From: Chryseobacterium aureum
Lineage (GTDB): Bacteria; Bacteroidota; Bacteroidia; Flavobacteriales; Weeksellaceae
Reading direction: 5' to 3'
Assembly: GCF_003971235.1 (NCBI RefSeq)
Contig: NZ_CP034661.1
Coordinates: 3,472,001-3,536,000 of the forward strand
DNA length: 64,000 bases
Under the pieces are notes generated by a model. That model was not told the origin of the DNA. It saw nothing but the letters and a program-made list of their open reading frames with translations, and searched no databases. This document shows positions 1 to 8,572 of the stretch, piece after piece (the stretch's first letter is position 1; every line of letters begins with the position of its first letter). A program made the position numbers and the translations under genes.

Positions 1-874
1 TTTTCGTCACAAAGTTGAATACCCCACCTTTACCTTCTTCATTACCCGGATACCAGTTCTGAACCGTTGAATATTTGATCTCAGCATTATCTAAAGCGAT
101 CAGTTCCACAACGGCAGCATGAAGCTGGTTCTCATCTCTTGACGGTGCTGTACATCCTTCAAGATAAGAAACATAACTTCCTTCATCAGCCACAAGAAGA
201 GTTCTTTCAAACTGTCCTGTTCCTGCCTGATTGATACGGAAGTAGGTGGAAAGCTCCATAGGGCATTTTACGCCTTTAGGAATATAGCAGAAACTTCCGT
301 CAGAAAATACTGCGGAATTCAGTGCTGCATAAAAGTTATCTCCTCTTGGAACTACTTTTCCAAGATATTTTCTTACCAAATCAGGATGGTTTTTAATAGC
401 CTCAGAAATTGAACAGAAAATAATTCCTTTTTCTGCCAAGGTATCCTGGAAAGTGGTTTTCACAGAAACGGAGTCCATTACGATATCTACGGCAACTCCG
501 GAAAGTCTTTTTTGCTCTTCGATATTAATCCCTAGCTTTGCGAATGTCTTCAACAATTCCGGATCTACTTCGTCAAGACTTGCCAGTTCAGGCTTTACTT
601 TAGGAGCAGCATAGTAACGGATTGCCTGGAAATCTGGTTTTTCATATTTGATATTGGCCCATTCAGGCTCTACCATTTTCTGCCAGATTTTAAAAGATTC
701 CAGACGCCATTCAGTCATCCATTCCGGCTCTTCTTTTTTAGCAGAGATCGCACGGATGATGTCCTCATTTAAACCGATCGGGAAGTCTTCATAATCAATC
801 TTCGTTTCCCAACCGAATTCATATTTTTTATTTTCTAGATCGACTCTTAAATCGTCTTCTGTATATTTACTCAT
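1..874 (-). CDS. sufB: Fe-S cluster assembly protein SufB (N-terminal part, runs off left edge)
   Basis: The minus-strand reading frame starts at the ATG at 874 ([10 protein letters not shown]) and stays open to base 1. About 291 of the usual ~480 residues are present, so the C-terminus is outside the window. The translation reads as SufB throughout, including the segments [19 protein letters not shown] and [20 protein letters not shown]. SufB is the scaffold subunit of the cytosolic SufBCD complex that builds iron-sulfur clusters. It lies 82 bp downstream of sufA on the same strand, and sufC/sufD are expected beyond the left edge. The truncation is only the window boundary; no frameshift was seen. 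Confidence 0.95.
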   Translation of the reverse strand, partial: MSKYTEDDLRVDLENKKYEFGWETKIDYEDFPIGLNEDIIRAISAKKEEPEWMTEWRLESFKIWQKMVEPEWANIKYEKPDFQAIRYYAAPKVKPELASLDEVDPELLKTFAKLGINIEEQKRLSGVAVDIVMDSVSVKTTFQDTLAEKGIIFCSISEAIKNHPDLVRKYLGKVVPRGDNFYAALNSAVFSDGSFCYIPKGVKCPMELSTYFRINQAGTGQFERTLLVADEGSYVSYLEGCTAPSRDENQLHAAVVELIALDNAEIKYSTVQNWYPGNEEGKGGVFNFVTK

Positions 875-885
875 TATTTTTTTTT

Positions 886-938
886 AGATTTCAGATTTTC
901 GATTTCAGAAGTCAGAAAAGTTCTGAGGTCTGAAATCT
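886..938. repeat. Inverted repeat between sufA and sufB
   Basis: AGATTTCAGA at 886-895 is matched by its reverse complement TCTGAAATCT at 929-938, and shorter copies of the same word lie inside the loop. It could form a hairpin in the sufA-sufB mRNA that modulates expression or RNA processing. There is no T-run typical of a terminator. The function is unknown. Confidence 0.5.
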
Positions 939-956
939 AGAATCCAATGTCTTTTT

Positions 957-1286
957 CTAAAGACTAAATGATTCTCCACATCCACATGTTCTGGATGCAT
1001 TAGGGTTATTAAAAACAAACCCTTTCCCGTTCAATCCTCCTGAATACTCAAGAGTTGTTCCTGCCAGATAAAGGATGGATTTTTTATCTATAATAATTTT
1101 AATATTATTATCTTCAAATATCTGATCTGCGTCTGTTTTTTGGTTATCAAACTTTAAAACATACTCTAAACCAGAGCATCCACCGCTTTTCACCCCTACT
1201 CTTATATAATCTTCAGCAGGGTTAAAACCATCTTCCGTCATCAACTGGATGGCTTTCTCCTTTGCATAGTCTGATACTTTTATCAT
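957..1286 (-). CDS. sufA: HesB/IscA-family iron-sulfur carrier (SufA type)
   Basis: This is a 109-residue A-type Fe-S carrier. The three conserved cysteines are visible: one in GGCSGLEY (about residue 37) and two in the C-terminal CGCGESF. The family accepts clusters from SufBCD and passes them to apoproteins in the cytosol. The length is normal and the C-terminal extension is minimal. It sits directly upstream of sufB and has its own promoter (TTTG at 1343-1346, TATTTTTG at 1315-1322), so it is probably the first gene of the suf operon. The name sufA rests on this context; iscA/erpA-like is the alternative. Confidence 0.9.
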   Translation of the reverse strand: MIKVSDYAKEKAIQLMTEDGFNPAEDYIRVGVKSGGCSGLEYVLKFDNQKTDADQIFEDNNIKIIIDKKSILYLAGTTLEYSGGLNGKGFVFNNPNASRTCGCGESFSL

Positions 1287-1314
1287 TGTATTTATTTAGA
1301 ATGATTTAATGATG

Positions 1315-1346
1315 CAAAAATACGAACTAATTTCCGCAATCTCAAA
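1315..1346 (-). promoter_or_regulatory. Promoter of sufA-sufB
   Basis: On the minus strand TTTG (1343-1346) is followed after 20 bp by TATTTTTG (1315-1322). This matches the Bacteroidota -33/-7 consensus (TTTG, TAnnTTTG) with canonical spacing. The sufA ATG is about 28 bp downstream. Confidence 0.7.
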
Positions 1347-1471
1347 TCGAAGATATCTATTTTAATGATTCTTATATTAATAGCTCGGTCTGGAGTAGTA
1401 AAATAGGTTAAAAAAAGATAAATATGGGCTTTCAAGGTGAAGATATTCTTACGGATTTTAACCTTGGAGGG

Positions 1472-1479
1472 TATTTTTG
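1472..1479 (+). promoter_or_regulatory. -7 box for the GLPGLI gene pair
   Basis: TATTTTTG matches TAnnTTTG and lies 20 bp before the ATG at 1500. No clear TTTG -33 element was found at the expected distance. Confidence 0.5.
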
Positions 1480-1499
1480 ATCTATAAAGAAAATTGGTA

Positions 1500-2450
1500 A
1501 TGAGACAAAAAACAGTTGCTTTTTTTGTGTTGCTTTTCGCAGCAGTGTCTTACGGTCAAACCACAAGATTTGTGTATGAAACCCTTGTAAACCCGGATTC
1601 CATTAATCTGGTAAGTATGAAAAGTGAAAGGACTTTTCTGGACGTTAAAGGAGGCCGGTCTTTATTTATCAGTGAGAATAAGCTGAAAAGAGACTCTCTT
1701 TTTAAGGCTGTGCGATCTGAAGCCAAAGAAGATGATAAAAAAGAAGAAAAAGATTTTTCAAAGATGGAAGGAAAGAAGCACTTTGAGCCTACTTTTTTTG
1801 AATATTTTATTACCAAAGCCATTCCGGAACAGAAAGTGTACTACTATGAAAGGGCAGCCGGAAAGCAAATTTATTATCAGGAAGACAGACCTGTAAAGTG
1901 GGAAGTGACCCATGTTGTAGAAAAACAAAATGGATATTCTGCTCAAAAAGCTGTTGCGGAGTTTGGAGGAAGAATCTGGACCGCGTGGTTCACCAAAGAA
2001 ATTCCATTGTCTGACGGTCCTTATAAATTCTCAGGATTACCGGGACTGATTGTAAAGCTGGAGGATGATAAAGGAGATTATAAATTTGATCTTGAGGGGA
2101 AAATTATGGTTAAAAACGCTTTTGAAGAACAGATAAGCCCAGATGCCAAACAAAGCACAAGAGCGAATTTTCATAGTGATAAAGCGGCTTTGGAACTTGA
2201 ATTTGGTAAAAACAGAAGGGCAACGGCCGAAAATGGCGCCGGAAATATGAATATGGGAGGAGGAAGACATGGCGGAGGCATGGGCGGAGGTATGAATGGA
2301 GGTGGAATGAGAGGCGGGGGCCATGGAGGTGGCGGAATGCACAGAGGCGGAATGGGTGGAGACAGCCAGGGAAGCCCAATGTCACAAAGTTCATCTGTAG
2401 AAAGCTCTTCTTTTACGAATGCACCACAGAATCCAATTGAATTAAAATAA
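1500..2450 (+). CDS. GLPGLI family secreted protein with Gly/Met/His-rich tail
   Basis: Encodes 316 residues from the ATG at 1500; a TTG six bases upstream is in frame but less likely. The N-terminal signal peptide is hydrophobic and ends near SYGQ. The family hallmark appears as SGLPGLIVKLEDDKGDYKF (about residues 180-200). A repetitive segment (about residues 247-290) made of GGG units spaced by M, H, R and N follows, and the protein ends NPIELK. GLPGLI proteins are exported Bacteroidota proteins of unestablished function; this gene and the next are tandem paralogues. The Gly/Met/His tail looks able to bind metal, but that is inference from composition. Confidence 0.85.
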   Translation: MRQKTVAFFVLLFAAVSYGQTTRFVYETLVNPDSINLVSMKSERTFLDVKGGRSLFISENKLKRDSLFKAVRSEAKEDDKKEEKDFSKMEGKKHFEPTFFEYFITKAIPEQKVYYYERAAGKQIYYQEDRPVKWEVTHVVEKQNGYSAQKAVAEFGGRIWTAWFTKEIPLSDGPYKFSGLPGLIVKLEDDKGDYKFDLEGKIMVKNAFEEQISPDAKQSTRANFHSDKAALELEFGKNRRATAENGAGNMNMGGGRHGGGMGGGMNGGGMRGGGHGGGGMHRGGMGGDSQGSPMSQSSSVESSSFTNAPQNPIELK

Positions 2451-2462
2451 ATAAAAATATAA

Positions 2463-3326
2463 ATGAAAAAGTTAGGTATTATCGCATTAGCAATCTTCAT
2501 ACAGAATGTTTCTGCACAGACAAACCGGTTTGTGTATCAGGTGACTATGAAGCCTGATGCTGAAAATAAAACAGATGTCAAGACTGAAAATGCTTATCTG
2601 GATATTTCTCCTGAAAAATCCGTTTTTTATTCCGAAAACAGAATTAAAAGAGACTCTATTATGCAAAAGGCATTTCAGGGTGGAGGCGGAAGAGGAAGCA
2701 TCAGCAGAGATCAGATGGAAGGGCTGAGATCCAATATCAATTATTCTGTAGAAAAAGATAAAACCAATCAAAAGACTTATTTTAAAGACCGAATTGGGCG
2801 TGATCTTTATTCGTACGAGGAAGACAGACCTCTGAACTGGAAAATTGAATCAGAAACGAGAAAAATAGGGGAATACAAAGTTCAGAAAGCTGAAACTGAT
2901 TTTGGCGGGAGAAAATGGACGGCCTGGTTTACAACAGATCTTCCTTATCAGGACGGCCCGTACAAATTCGGGGGACTTCCGGGGCTGATTGTAAAAGTGG
3001 AAGATGATAAAGGGGACTATTCTTTTGACCTGATGAGGAACTATAAAATTGCTGAATTCCCTACTTTGAATCAGTTTGGAACTACATTAAAAGTAAAAAG
3101 AACAGATTATCTGAAACAGCAGCAAAAATTCAGAACAGATCCCATGTCATTCATGAACCAAAGCGGAGGAGGGCAAGGTGGATTTTCAATGACTGTGAGA
3201 GCTGGCGGAGGCGGAAGAGGCCCGGGTGGCGGTGGAAACCCAAACCCAGCAGAGATGAGAAAACGAATGGAAGAAAGAGTGAAAGAAGATGCTAAAAAGA
3301 ATTCTAATCCAATCGAATTACAATAG
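2463..3326 (+). CDS. GLPGLI family secreted protein (paralogue)
   Basis: Encodes 287 residues with a signal peptide (MKKLGIIALAIFIQNVSAQ). The motif GGLPGLIVKVEDDKGDYSF is at about residues 170-190, with shared blocks TNRFVYQV and YEEDRPLNWKIE and a matching C-terminus NPIELQ. It starts 12 bp after the previous stop, so the two are co-transcribed and evidently arose by duplication. This copy has a shorter Gly/Arg-rich tail (about residues 235-265) without the methionine/histidine repeats. Its function is unknown. A strong hairpin terminator follows. Confidence 0.85.
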   Translation: MKKLGIIALAIFIQNVSAQTNRFVYQVTMKPDAENKTDVKTENAYLDISPEKSVFYSENRIKRDSIMQKAFQGGGGRGSISRDQMEGLRSNINYSVEKDKTNQKTYFKDRIGRDLYSYEEDRPLNWKIESETRKIGEYKVQKAETDFGGRKWTAWFTTDLPYQDGPYKFGGLPGLIVKVEDDKGDYSFDLMRNYKIAEFPTLNQFGTTLKVKRTDYLKQQQKFRTDPMSFMNQSGGGQGGFSMTVRAGGGGRGPGGGGNPNPAEMRKRMEERVKEDAKKNSNPIELQ

Positions 3327-3357
3327 AAAAAGCGGTCTCAACTTGAGACCGCTTTTT
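3327..3357. terminator. Bidirectional intrinsic terminator
   Basis: AGCGGTCTCA (3331-3340) pairs with TGAGACCGCT (3344-3353) around a 3-base loop, flanked by A-run and T-run. It separates the GLPGLI operon from the convergent metallopeptidase gene and can serve both strands. Confidence 0.9.
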
Positions 3358-3382
3358 GTTGTATGCTGTTTAAAATCTTACA

Positions 3383-4246
3383 TTATTTCAAAAGCTGATC
3401 GAAAGTGTTACCCTGTCTGATATCTCCGGTAGTATACCCTTTCATAAACCATTCTTTACGCTGTGCGGAAGACCCGTGAGTAAAACTTTCCTGATTGACA
3501 TATCCCTGGGCTCTTTTCTGGATATTATCATCCCCAACAGCTTCTGCTGCATCTATGGCAGATTCAATATCTCCGGGTTCCAGAATATGCTTGCTGTCAT
3601 TGGTTCTTTTTGCCCAGACTCCTGCGTAAAAATCTGCCTGTAACTCTGTAGCAACAGATACTCTGTTCAGCTGTTCTTCAGAATATTTTCCGCTTCTTCT
3701 TAAGGCATCCACTTTTTGGGTTGTTCCTAAAAGAGTCTGTACATGGTGTCCTACTTCATGGGCAAGAACATACGCTACGGTAAACTCCGTTACTTTAGCC
3801 CCGAATTTCTGCTGAAGCTCACCAAAAAAGCTCATATCCATATACACTTTCTGGTCGGCAGGACAATAGAATGGTCCCATGGCAGACTGAGCTGTGCCAC
3901 ATCCTGAAGAAGTTGTATTTTCAAAAAGTACAATGCCTGGATCGGTATAAGTCATCCCATTTTCTTTAAAAATCTGAGTCCAGGTCTGGCTATTCCATGC
4001 ATCCATCATTTTGACCATTTCCCCAATCTGTTTTTCACCTGCTGTAAGCTCTCTTTGTTCAGTAGGTGCTCCTGAAGACTGTATGCTGCCGGAATTCAAG
4101 ATGCCGGAAGGATCACCTCCCAAAAAGAATACAATGGCTGCTATAATAAGAGTTCCGAGTCCTCCTCCTACAATCATACCTCCACTTCCTCCTCCGGAAC
4201 CACGGCGGTCATCAACGTTTCCGCCTCTGTCGTCTGTCCATTTCAT
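3383..4246 (-). CDS. YpfJ-family neutral zinc metallopeptidase
   Basis: Encodes 287 residues. A short charged and glycine-rich N-terminus (MKWTDDRGGNVDDRRG) precedes one membrane segment (about residues 27-45, GGGLGTLIIAAIVFFLGG). The catalytic HEVGHH motif lies near residue 165, with a downstream acidic residue in TELQAD that fits the third zinc ligand region. This is the organisation of the predicted YpfJ/KPN_02809 metallopeptidase family, anchored with the catalytic domain outside. The physiological substrate is not known. It follows the sulfatase-like gene by 66 bp on the same strand and may be co-transcribed. Confidence 0.85.
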   Translation of the reverse strand: MKWTDDRGGNVDDRRGSGGGSGGMIVGGGLGTLIIAAIVFFLGGDPSGILNSGSIQSSGAPTEQRELTAGEKQIGEMVKMMDAWNSQTWTQIFKENGMTYTDPGIVLFENTTSSGCGTAQSAMGPFYCPADQKVYMDMSFFGELQQKFGAKVTEFTVAYVLAHEVGHHVQTLLGTTQKVDALRRSGKYSEEQLNRVSVATELQADFYAGVWAKRTNDSKHILEPGDIESAIDAAEAVGDDNIQKRAQGYVNQESFTHGSSAQRKEWFMKGYTTGDIRQGNTFDQLLK

Positions 4247-4312
4247 GATAATAAATTTAGGTGTTAATTTAAATAATTTACGCCAAACTATAAGCGAAAA
4301 ATATTTAGATCT

Positions 4313-6391
4313 TTATCTGTTAAGTTGTTTCGTTTTTAACCAATAAGAAGTAGACTGATAGGCTGATACTGCATCATCTACCAGTTTCTGATCAGTATTT
4401 TTTAATAATTTTTCGTCATAATACAGCTTAAATGCCGGTGCCAGATCACTTTTTTCCAGTTCCAGAGAATATTGTTTTACCTTTTTTACCGGAGAAATAA
4501 TCGTAAGGTGGCCATCTTTCACGAATCCTAGATCCTGATACGTAGCGATGTAAGCTTTAGGCTGGAATTCCGGCTTAAATACATCCTGTCCAAGGAATTT
4601 AGATTGATAGCTGAAATTCAGGAGTCCGAAAACGGTAGGCATCAGGTCGATCTGAGACATCAATCCCTCAAACTTTTGAGCTGGTATAAAGCCTTCTGAA
4701 AAGACCATCGCAGGGATTCTGTATTTATCCACGGGGAGTTCCGTTTTTCCGGCACTTGATGCGCAGTGGTCTGCAATGATCACAAAAACAGTGTTTTTGT
4801 ACCAATCCTGCTTCTTGGCCATCTCGAAAAACAATTTGAGAGCATAGTCCGTATATTTTACCCCGCCTTCACGTGATTTTGCTGTTCCCGGGATATCTAT
4901 TCTTCCGTCAGGGTAAGTAAATGGTCTGTGGTTGGAAACGGTCATCCAGTGATTGAAAAAGGGTTTCCCGGATTTTGCTTCTGCATTCATCACCTGAATC
5001 GCTTTTTTCGCCATATCTTCATCAGCAACCCCCCAAACATTGGCAAATGTGATTTCTTCGGGCTTAAAATTGTTTCGGTCTACAATACCATAGCCGTTTC
5101 CTCCAAAAAAGTCCTGCATATTGTCAAAATAGCTGTATCCTCCGTATAAGAATTTAACGTCATATCCTTTGGATTTGAAGACGCTTCCGGTTGTAAATTT
5201 ATTTTTATTGTCATCTCTCTTGATGATACTTTCACCTGCTGTAGGAGGAATACAAAGGGTTAAGGCTTCCAGTCCGCGTACGGTTCTGTTTCCGGTTGCA
5301 TACAGGTTGGTAAACATCAGAGACTTGTCTGCAAGGCTATCCAGAAAAGGAGTGATTTTTTGGGTGTTGCCATAATGTTCCATGAAATCTGCGGAAAGAC
5401 TTTCAATGGAGATCAATACAACATTTTTCTTTATTTCGGGCTGTTCTGCAACTACAGCTCTGGACAGGGTCTTTTGCGGATACTGGCTGAGGAAGTTCTT
5501 TTCAGCCTGCTGCTGATTAATCTGTGAATAAAACTGGAAATAGTCCAGTTCATTATGGGTAAATGCCCAGTAGAACTTAGGAAGTCCGTTGGCTTCAATT
5601 TCGTCTGCAAAAACGTTATCAGATTTGATTTGCATCAGGGAAGGGATTGCGAGTGCGCTGAGAGCACAAAGTACTGTAAAACTTCCCAGGAGAACCATTT
5701 TCTGTTTAAAATCCGGAAGATCCAGCAGCTCATCTTTTGTTTTTTTATAAATGAACCAAGTGATGGTAAGCGTAACAATCATAATGGCTGAAAATAATGG
5801 AACAACAGGATAGCTTTCCATGATATTTCCAATCACCTCATTGGTATAGATAAGATAATCTACAGCAATAAAATTATAACGCACTCCAAACTCATTGTAA
5901 AAGAAATATTCGCTTACTCCGTTGAAAATAATCAGAAGAACATATAATAGTAATGTGATGAAATACAGTATATTACGAATCTTTATTCTTTGAGTAGGAA
6001 GGAAAAGCATCAGTCCGAAGAAAAGTGTCTTTATTCCTACAAAAACAAGGGCAACCTCCATAATTGAACCTCCATACTGCTTGAAAATATTGTTCGGAAC
6101 AAGCCAGATATAAAGGAAGAACAGTACCAAAGCTCCCAAAATAATATACCCGTAAGGGTTTTTATATTTTGAATTGGAAAGAAAGAGGAAATAAAGCGCG
6201 AGAATAGAGCTGGCTAATATGAAAACAAAGATGTCATTTACCAGACCTATCAGTAACACTTTTATAACTTCGAAGAATCCAAAACCAGCGGTGGTAATAG
6301 GATGAAAAAAGAATACTGTTCTTATTATCAATGAAATAATAAGATAGAAAACTCCTAAGTATAGGAACGGTTTTATTTTGCTTAAAAACAT
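4313..6391 (-). CDS. LtaS/MdoB-like membrane sulfatase-superfamily enzyme
   Basis: I choose the ATG at 6391 (692 residues, MFLSKIKPFLYLG). An upstream in-frame ATG at 6505 would lie before the -7 promoter box at 6418-6425. Five or more membrane segments fill roughly residues 1-260. They are followed by an extracytoplasmic alkaline-phosphatase-fold domain with VVLISIESLSADF (metal site), TGNRTVRGLEA (candidate catalytic Thr) and FVIIADHCASSAG. The family transfers phosphoglycerol or phosphoethanolamine groups from lipids to envelope glycans. The exact substrate in flavobacteria is unknown, and no lipoteichoic acid is expected in this Gram-negative host. Confidence 0.85.
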   Translation of the reverse strand: MFLSKIKPFLYLGVFYLIISLIIRTVFFFHPITTAGFGFFEVIKVLLIGLVNDIFVFILASSILALYFLFLSNSKYKNPYGYIILGALVLFFLYIWLVPNNIFKQYGGSIMEVALVFVGIKTLFFGLMLFLPTQRIKIRNILYFITLLLYVLLIIFNGVSEYFFYNEFGVRYNFIAVDYLIYTNEVIGNIMESYPVVPLFSAIMIVTLTITWFIYKKTKDELLDLPDFKQKMVLLGSFTVLCALSALAIPSLMQIKSDNVFADEIEANGLPKFYWAFTHNELDYFQFYSQINQQQAEKNFLSQYPQKTLSRAVVAEQPEIKKNVVLISIESLSADFMEHYGNTQKITPFLDSLADKSLMFTNLYATGNRTVRGLEALTLCIPPTAGESIIKRDDNKNKFTTGSVFKSKGYDVKFLYGGYSYFDNMQDFFGGNGYGIVDRNNFKPEEITFANVWGVADEDMAKKAIQVMNAEAKSGKPFFNHWMTVSNHRPFTYPDGRIDIPGTAKSREGGVKYTDYALKLFFEMAKKQDWYKNTVFVIIADHCASSAGKTELPVDKYRIPAMVFSEGFIPAQKFEGLMSQIDLMPTVFGLLNFSYQSKFLGQDVFKPEFQPKAYIATYQDLGFVKDGHLTIISPVKKVKQYSLELEKSDLAPAFKLYYDEKLLKNTDQKLVDDAVSAYQSTSYWLKTKQLNR

Positions 6392-6417
6392 GTATGTACT
6401 GTCTTTATTAGTTTTCA

Positions 6418-6425
6418 CAAAGATA
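6418..6425 (-). promoter_or_regulatory. -7 box of the LtaS-like gene
   Basis: TATCTTTG on the minus strand matches TAnnTTTG, 26 bp before the ATG at 6391. This argues for the shorter start. Confidence 0.55.
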
Positions 6426-6504
6426 GTTTTTGTACTGAACTTTTGACCGAAAAAAACAAAAACATCCCGTTTATTAATAATATTTATGATTTGAAAAGGC
6501 TCCA

Positions 6505-6533
6505 ATAAAAAAGGACTATTAAAAAATAGTCCT
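6505..6533 (-). terminator. Terminator of the TPR-ribH operon
   Basis: AGGACTATT (6512-6520) pairs with AATAGTCCT (6525-6533). On the minus strand the hairpin is followed by a T-run (complement of the A-run at 6505-6510), directly after ribH. Confidence 0.8.
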
Positions 6534-6559
6534 GATATATCGTAAAGGTTGTTTTACGG

Positions 6560-7078
6560 TTAAGAATGTCCGAAACCGATATTTCCTTTTTTATCAGATA
6601 ATTTCTTTTTGAAATCAATCATTCTTAAAGCAGTAACAGCTGCTTCTACACCTTTGTTTCCAAGATCTCCGCCGCTTCTTGCGATGGACTGTTCTTTGGT
6701 ATCATCTGTTAATACGCAGAAAATAGTAGGTGTATCTGTCATGATATTACAGTCTTTGATTCCCTGTGCTACCGCAGAACAGACATAGTCAAAATGAGGG
6801 GTTTCTCCACGGATCACACATCCGATAGAAATTACTGCATCATATTTTCGCTCTTTGCAAAGCTGCATGCTTGCATAGCTCAATTCAAAAGCTCCGGGAA
6901 CAGGGAAAAGTTTGATATTTTCAGGTTTTACGCCTTCTTTTTCAAGGATTTCCAAAGCTGCATCACGAAGATTGTAGGTTACAAAATCATTCCACTCAGA
7001 AAAAACAATGCCGATAGAAAAATCTTCGGCATTGGTTATATGAAGTGGCTTGTAATCGGATAGATTAACTGTTGCCAT
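6560..7078 (-). CDS. ribH: 6,7-dimethyl-8-ribityllumazine synthase
   Basis: Encodes 172 residues, normal for the family. It catalyses the penultimate step of riboflavin synthesis, condensing 5-amino-6-ribitylamino-uracil with 3,4-dihydroxy-2-butanone 4-phosphate. The substrate pockets are visible: FSEWNDF (about residue 28), PGAFELSYA, GCVIRGETPHFDYV with the catalytic histidine, and the late DDTKEQSIARSG. The gene starts 3 bp after the TPR membrane protein ends and is closed by a hairpin terminator. No other rib genes are linked here and no FMN riboswitch is visible upstream. Confidence 0.96.
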   Translation of the reverse strand: MATVNLSDYKPLHITNAEDFSIGIVFSEWNDFVTYNLRDAALEILEKEGVKPENIKLFPVPGAFELSYASMQLCKERKYDAVISIGCVIRGETPHFDYVCSAVAQGIKDCNIMTDTPTIFCVLTDDTKEQSIARSGGDLGNKGVEAAVTALRMIDFKKKLSDKKGNIGFGHS

Positions 7079-7081
7079 TTT

Positions 7082-7789
7082 TTAGTAATATTTAGTCATT
7101 TCAATATAAGAATCAGACATTCCGTTGTCGTAGTCCTGATATTTCTCGTCAATGGTAGCGAAGTATTTTTTAGCTTCTGCATTTTTCTTTAATCCTAAAG
7201 CCACGATACCTGCTTTTCTTGTGAAATAGTATGTGGTGTAAGGATCATCAGAAGCGGTAGCTGCTTTGTCTAATAAAGCTAAAGCTTCATCATTTTTGTT
7301 AAGGCCTGATTTTGCATCTGCCATAGCACCATACTTCATTGCTACTAAAGTTTTGTTGTCCGATGAAAACTGGTCTAGAAGATCATAAGCTTCCTGGAAT
7401 TTTCCTTCTTTAAATTTCAATAAACCTGCATTGTAAGAAGAAAGTTTACCAATTTGAGTAGAAGAATATTCGTTATATGTACCTATAAAACCTGGGTTAG
7501 CTGCTGATTTTCCTCCCAAAGCATCTTTATCTTTACCTTCAGTAAGGCTTTTTTGAGCAGAAAGGAAACTTTTCATAGCTTCAGCGTTTTTCGGAGCCAC
7601 TACAAATTGTTTATAAGCGAAGAATCCCAAAACGCCTAAAATTAATGCTCCAAATACAAATCCCAGCGGTTTTGAATATTTTTCAACAAATCTTTCAGTG
7701 TTTAAAGCTTCTCTGTCAAGGTCTTTAAAGAACTCTACCGTTTCTTTACCTTCTTGCTCGTTCTGAGCACTCTTTCCCAATTTTGCCAT
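7082..7789 (-). CDS. TPR-repeat membrane-anchored protein (YfgM-like)
   Basis: Encodes 235 residues: a charged cytoplasmic N-terminus of about 40 residues, one membrane segment (about residues 45-68, FVFGALILGVLGFFAY), then helical repeats rich in A, L, Y and K that resemble tetratricopeptide repeats. This architecture matches YfgM-type ancillary proteins that act with the SecYEG/periplasmic chaperone network, but that role is extrapolated from enterobacteria. It forms an operon with ribH (3-bp gap) and has a promoter with canonical -33 and -7 boxes. Confidence 0.75.
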   Translation of the reverse strand: MAKLGKSAQNEQEGKETVEFFKDLDREALNTERFVEKYSKPLGFVFGALILGVLGFFAYKQFVVAPKNAEAMKSFLSAQKSLTEGKDKDALGGKSAANPGFIGTYNEYSSTQIGKLSSYNAGLLKFKEGKFQEAYDLLDQFSSDNKTLVAMKYGAMADAKSGLNKNDEALALLDKAATASDDPYTTYYFTRKAGIVALGLKKNAEAKKYFATIDEKYQDYDNGMSDSYIEMTKYY

Positions 7790-7810
7790 AAGTTTTTAAA
7801 AATTGAAATG

Positions 7811-7841
7811 CAAATTTAATTGTTTCTGAATGATTTACAAA
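7811..7841 (-). promoter_or_regulatory. Promoter of the TPR-ribH operon
   Basis: TTTG (7838-7841) and TAAATTTG (7811-7818) on the minus strand are separated by 19 bp, a full match to the Bacteroidota consensus. The ATG is 21 bp downstream. Confidence 0.75.
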
Positions 7842-7904
7842 ATACTTTGTGAGTATTATTGATGAAATGTTGTGAATTGCTACTGATGGATGAGGGATTT
7901 ATTA

Positions 7905-8006
7905 AAAAAAGATGCTTCGGCAGGCTCAGCATGACACTTCTAATACGACCTGTTCTCATCTCAGGGTAAATTATCAGCGTTGTCATGCTGGGCATGGCCG
8001 AAGCAT
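7905..8006 (-). repeat. REP-like long hairpin, probable terminator of apt
   Basis: The arm at 7912-7936 (starts ATGCTTCGGCAGGCTCAGCA) pairs imperfectly with 7981-8006. The sequence is the GCTTCGGCAGGCTCAGCATGACA type that is dispersed in many flavobacterial genomes. On the minus strand the hairpin is followed at once by a seven-base T-run (complement of 7905-7911), so it could terminate the apt transcript. Confidence 0.7.
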
Positions 8007-8032
8007 AGATCTTTATCTGGTTATGATTAATT

Positions 8033-8569
8033 TTAATATCCTAAAATATGATACACCTCTGCACCAAATTTTTTCAGTTTTTCATCACCCTTCAAGTCTT
8101 TTAAGCCGATAAGGAAACTGAATTGGGCAACGGTAGCACCTTGTTTTTCAACCAGTTTTGCAGCGGCTTCTGTAGTGCCTCCTGTTGCCAGAAGGTCATC
8201 ATGAATCAAAACCCTTTGTCCCGGTTTTATTTGTCCTTCGCGGGTTTCAATGACTGCACTTCCGTATTCCAGATCATATTTTTCTGAAATTACAGGGGGA
8301 GGAAGTTTTCCTGCTTTTCTGATCAGAATGAAGGGTACTTCCAGTGCTACAGCAATAGCAATTCCAAACAAATAACCACGGCTTTCTATCCCGCAGACTA
8401 CATCTACTTTCCCTTTACTGAAGGCTGCAAGATCTGCAATGACCTCTTCATAAAGCTTTGGGTTTAAAAAAATGGGTGAAATATCCTTAAACTGTATGCC
8501 CGGAATAGGAAAGTCTGGAATATTTTCAATTGTTTCTTCGAGTTTATTGATCAGTTCTGCTGAAGCCAT
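8033..8569 (-). CDS. apt: Adenine phosphoribosyltransferase
   Basis: Encodes 178 residues. The enzyme salvages adenine with PRPP to give AMP in the cytosol. The PRPP-binding loop is VLIHDDLLATGGTT (about residues 120-133). The N-terminal FPIPGIQFKDISPIF and the CGIESRGYLFG segment are typical of Apt rather than Hpt. It begins 3 bp after the lipoprotein gene stops, indicating one transcript. A REP-like hairpin with a T-run lies downstream. Confidence 0.96.
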   Translation of the reverse strand: MASAELINKLEETIENIPDFPIPGIQFKDISPIFLNPKLYEEVIADLAAFSKGKVDVVCGIESRGYLFGIAIAVALEVPFILIRKAGKLPPPVISEKYDLEYGSAVIETREGQIKPGQRVLIHDDLLATGGTTEAAAKLVEKQGATVAQFSFLIGLKDLKGDEKLKKFGAEVYHILGY

Positions 8570-8572
8570 GTA

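Noticed and set aside
6392..6505. Longer start for the LtaS-like protein
   Set aside because: The extra codons cover the TATCTTTG promoter box and encode no plausible N-terminus; the ATG at 6391 opens the first membrane helix.
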